Source of the DNA: an uncultured Acetatifactor sp.
GTDB lineage: Bacteria > Bacillota > Clostridia > Lachnospirales > Lachnospiraceae
Direction: 5' to 3'
NCBI GenBank assembly: GCA_934394815.1
Contig: CAKRRD010000045.1
Span: 1-23,499 of the forward strand
Length of the DNA stretch: 23,499 nucleotides
Below, in pieces: positions 23,268 to 23,499 of the stretch (its first letter is position 1; each line of letters opens with the position of its first letter). The notes beneath the pieces were generated by a model, which saw only the letters and a program-made list of their open reading frames with translations, did no database searches and had not been told where the DNA came from. A program made the translations under genes and the position numbers.

Positions 23268-23499
23268 TCACTCGTCAATCCCCATTCTATATGCACGTCC
23301 ATAACTGTATCTAGGATATTCCAACGCAAACAAGGTGCGAATAAATAGCCCTCTAAGACTATTCATCCATTTTGCTCTCAAAATAACCATATGATCCCCT
23401 GCAATAAAATCTTCGTTTTGATTGTTTCTTGTATAATAAAAATACCAATTATTGCAGAGGGCAGTCCTCAAAGTTGCAGAGGGAATTTCCCTATTATTG
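23268..23499 (-). pseudogene. Fragment resembling the target-recognition part of a restriction-modification protein (off right edge)
   Basis: The minus-strand frame is open from the window edge to TGA at 23270-23268, about 76 codons. The stretch AGDHMVILRAKWMNSLRGLF followed by LEYPRYSYGRAY resembles the TaqI/BcgI-like specificity region of type I S subunits and type IIG methylases, where DD/GDxxxVL, GLF and YSYGR occur in that order. Relatives continue for some 30-40 residues with an IKLP-type motif; here the frame stops within six residues of YSYGRAY, exactly where sequence turns GC rich. That suggests truncation at the element junction. The N-terminal part lies outside the window. Confidence 0.4.

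Overview
The window looks like a chromosomal segment of a gut Clostridia, most likely a butyrate-forming Lachnospiraceae. That is inferred from the adjacent ptb and buk genes, strong AGGAGG-type ribosome binding sites, TTG/GTG starts and the mobile-element families present. It divides into a housekeeping part (1 to about 13.8 kb) and a degraded integrative element with cargo (about 13.9 to 23.3 kb). No tRNA, rRNA or CRISPR array was seen.

Housekeeping part. A HerA/DUF853-type ATPase runs off the left edge on the minus strand. A TraX-family membrane protein follows on the plus strand from a TTG start behind a good sigma-A promoter. A shared hairpin terminator separates it from the minus-strand pair ptb and buk, which make ATP and butyrate from butyryl-CoA. 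Upstream of ptb lies a 180-bp block of nested inverted repeats. Next is a tightly overlapping minus-strand operon: an MMPL/RND-family exporter, a large secreted GLUG-repeat protein with a C-terminal membrane anchor, and a HAD phosphatase. A divergent TetR-family regulator probably controls it. A Pro/Gly-repeat lipoprotein and a low-molecular-weight protein tyrosine phosphatase close this part.

Element part. A Tn916/Tn1549-type integrase has its catalytic domain but has lost its N-terminus. Its truncated edge carries a near-consensus promoter driving a compact AT-rich three-gene operon (14902-17667). The genes encode an unrecognised 225-aa protein, a PD-(D/E)XK nuclease-like protein and a 377-aa protein whose N-terminus resembles GAPS4b-type defence proteins from memory. 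I regard this as a probable anti-phage or anti-plasmid defence cassette and the best candidate for an undescribed system. Beyond its terminator come element backbone genes: a CD1845-like membrane protein, a relaxase whose family-consistent start is CTG, a cluster of perfect stem-loops that could be an oriT, and an XRE regulator. A two-component system and a small secreted protein follow. Both the regulator operon and the secreted-protein gene carry an 11-bp-phased CAACATTG-type motif upstream, suggesting that the response regulator controls both. No coupling protein, VirB4 or other transfer ATPase is present, so the element would need a helper to move.

Right edge. After two hairpins and about 280 bp of GC-rich backbone, a minus-strand fragment resembling the target-recognition part of a restriction-modification protein runs off the window. 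It ends abruptly at the junction with element DNA.
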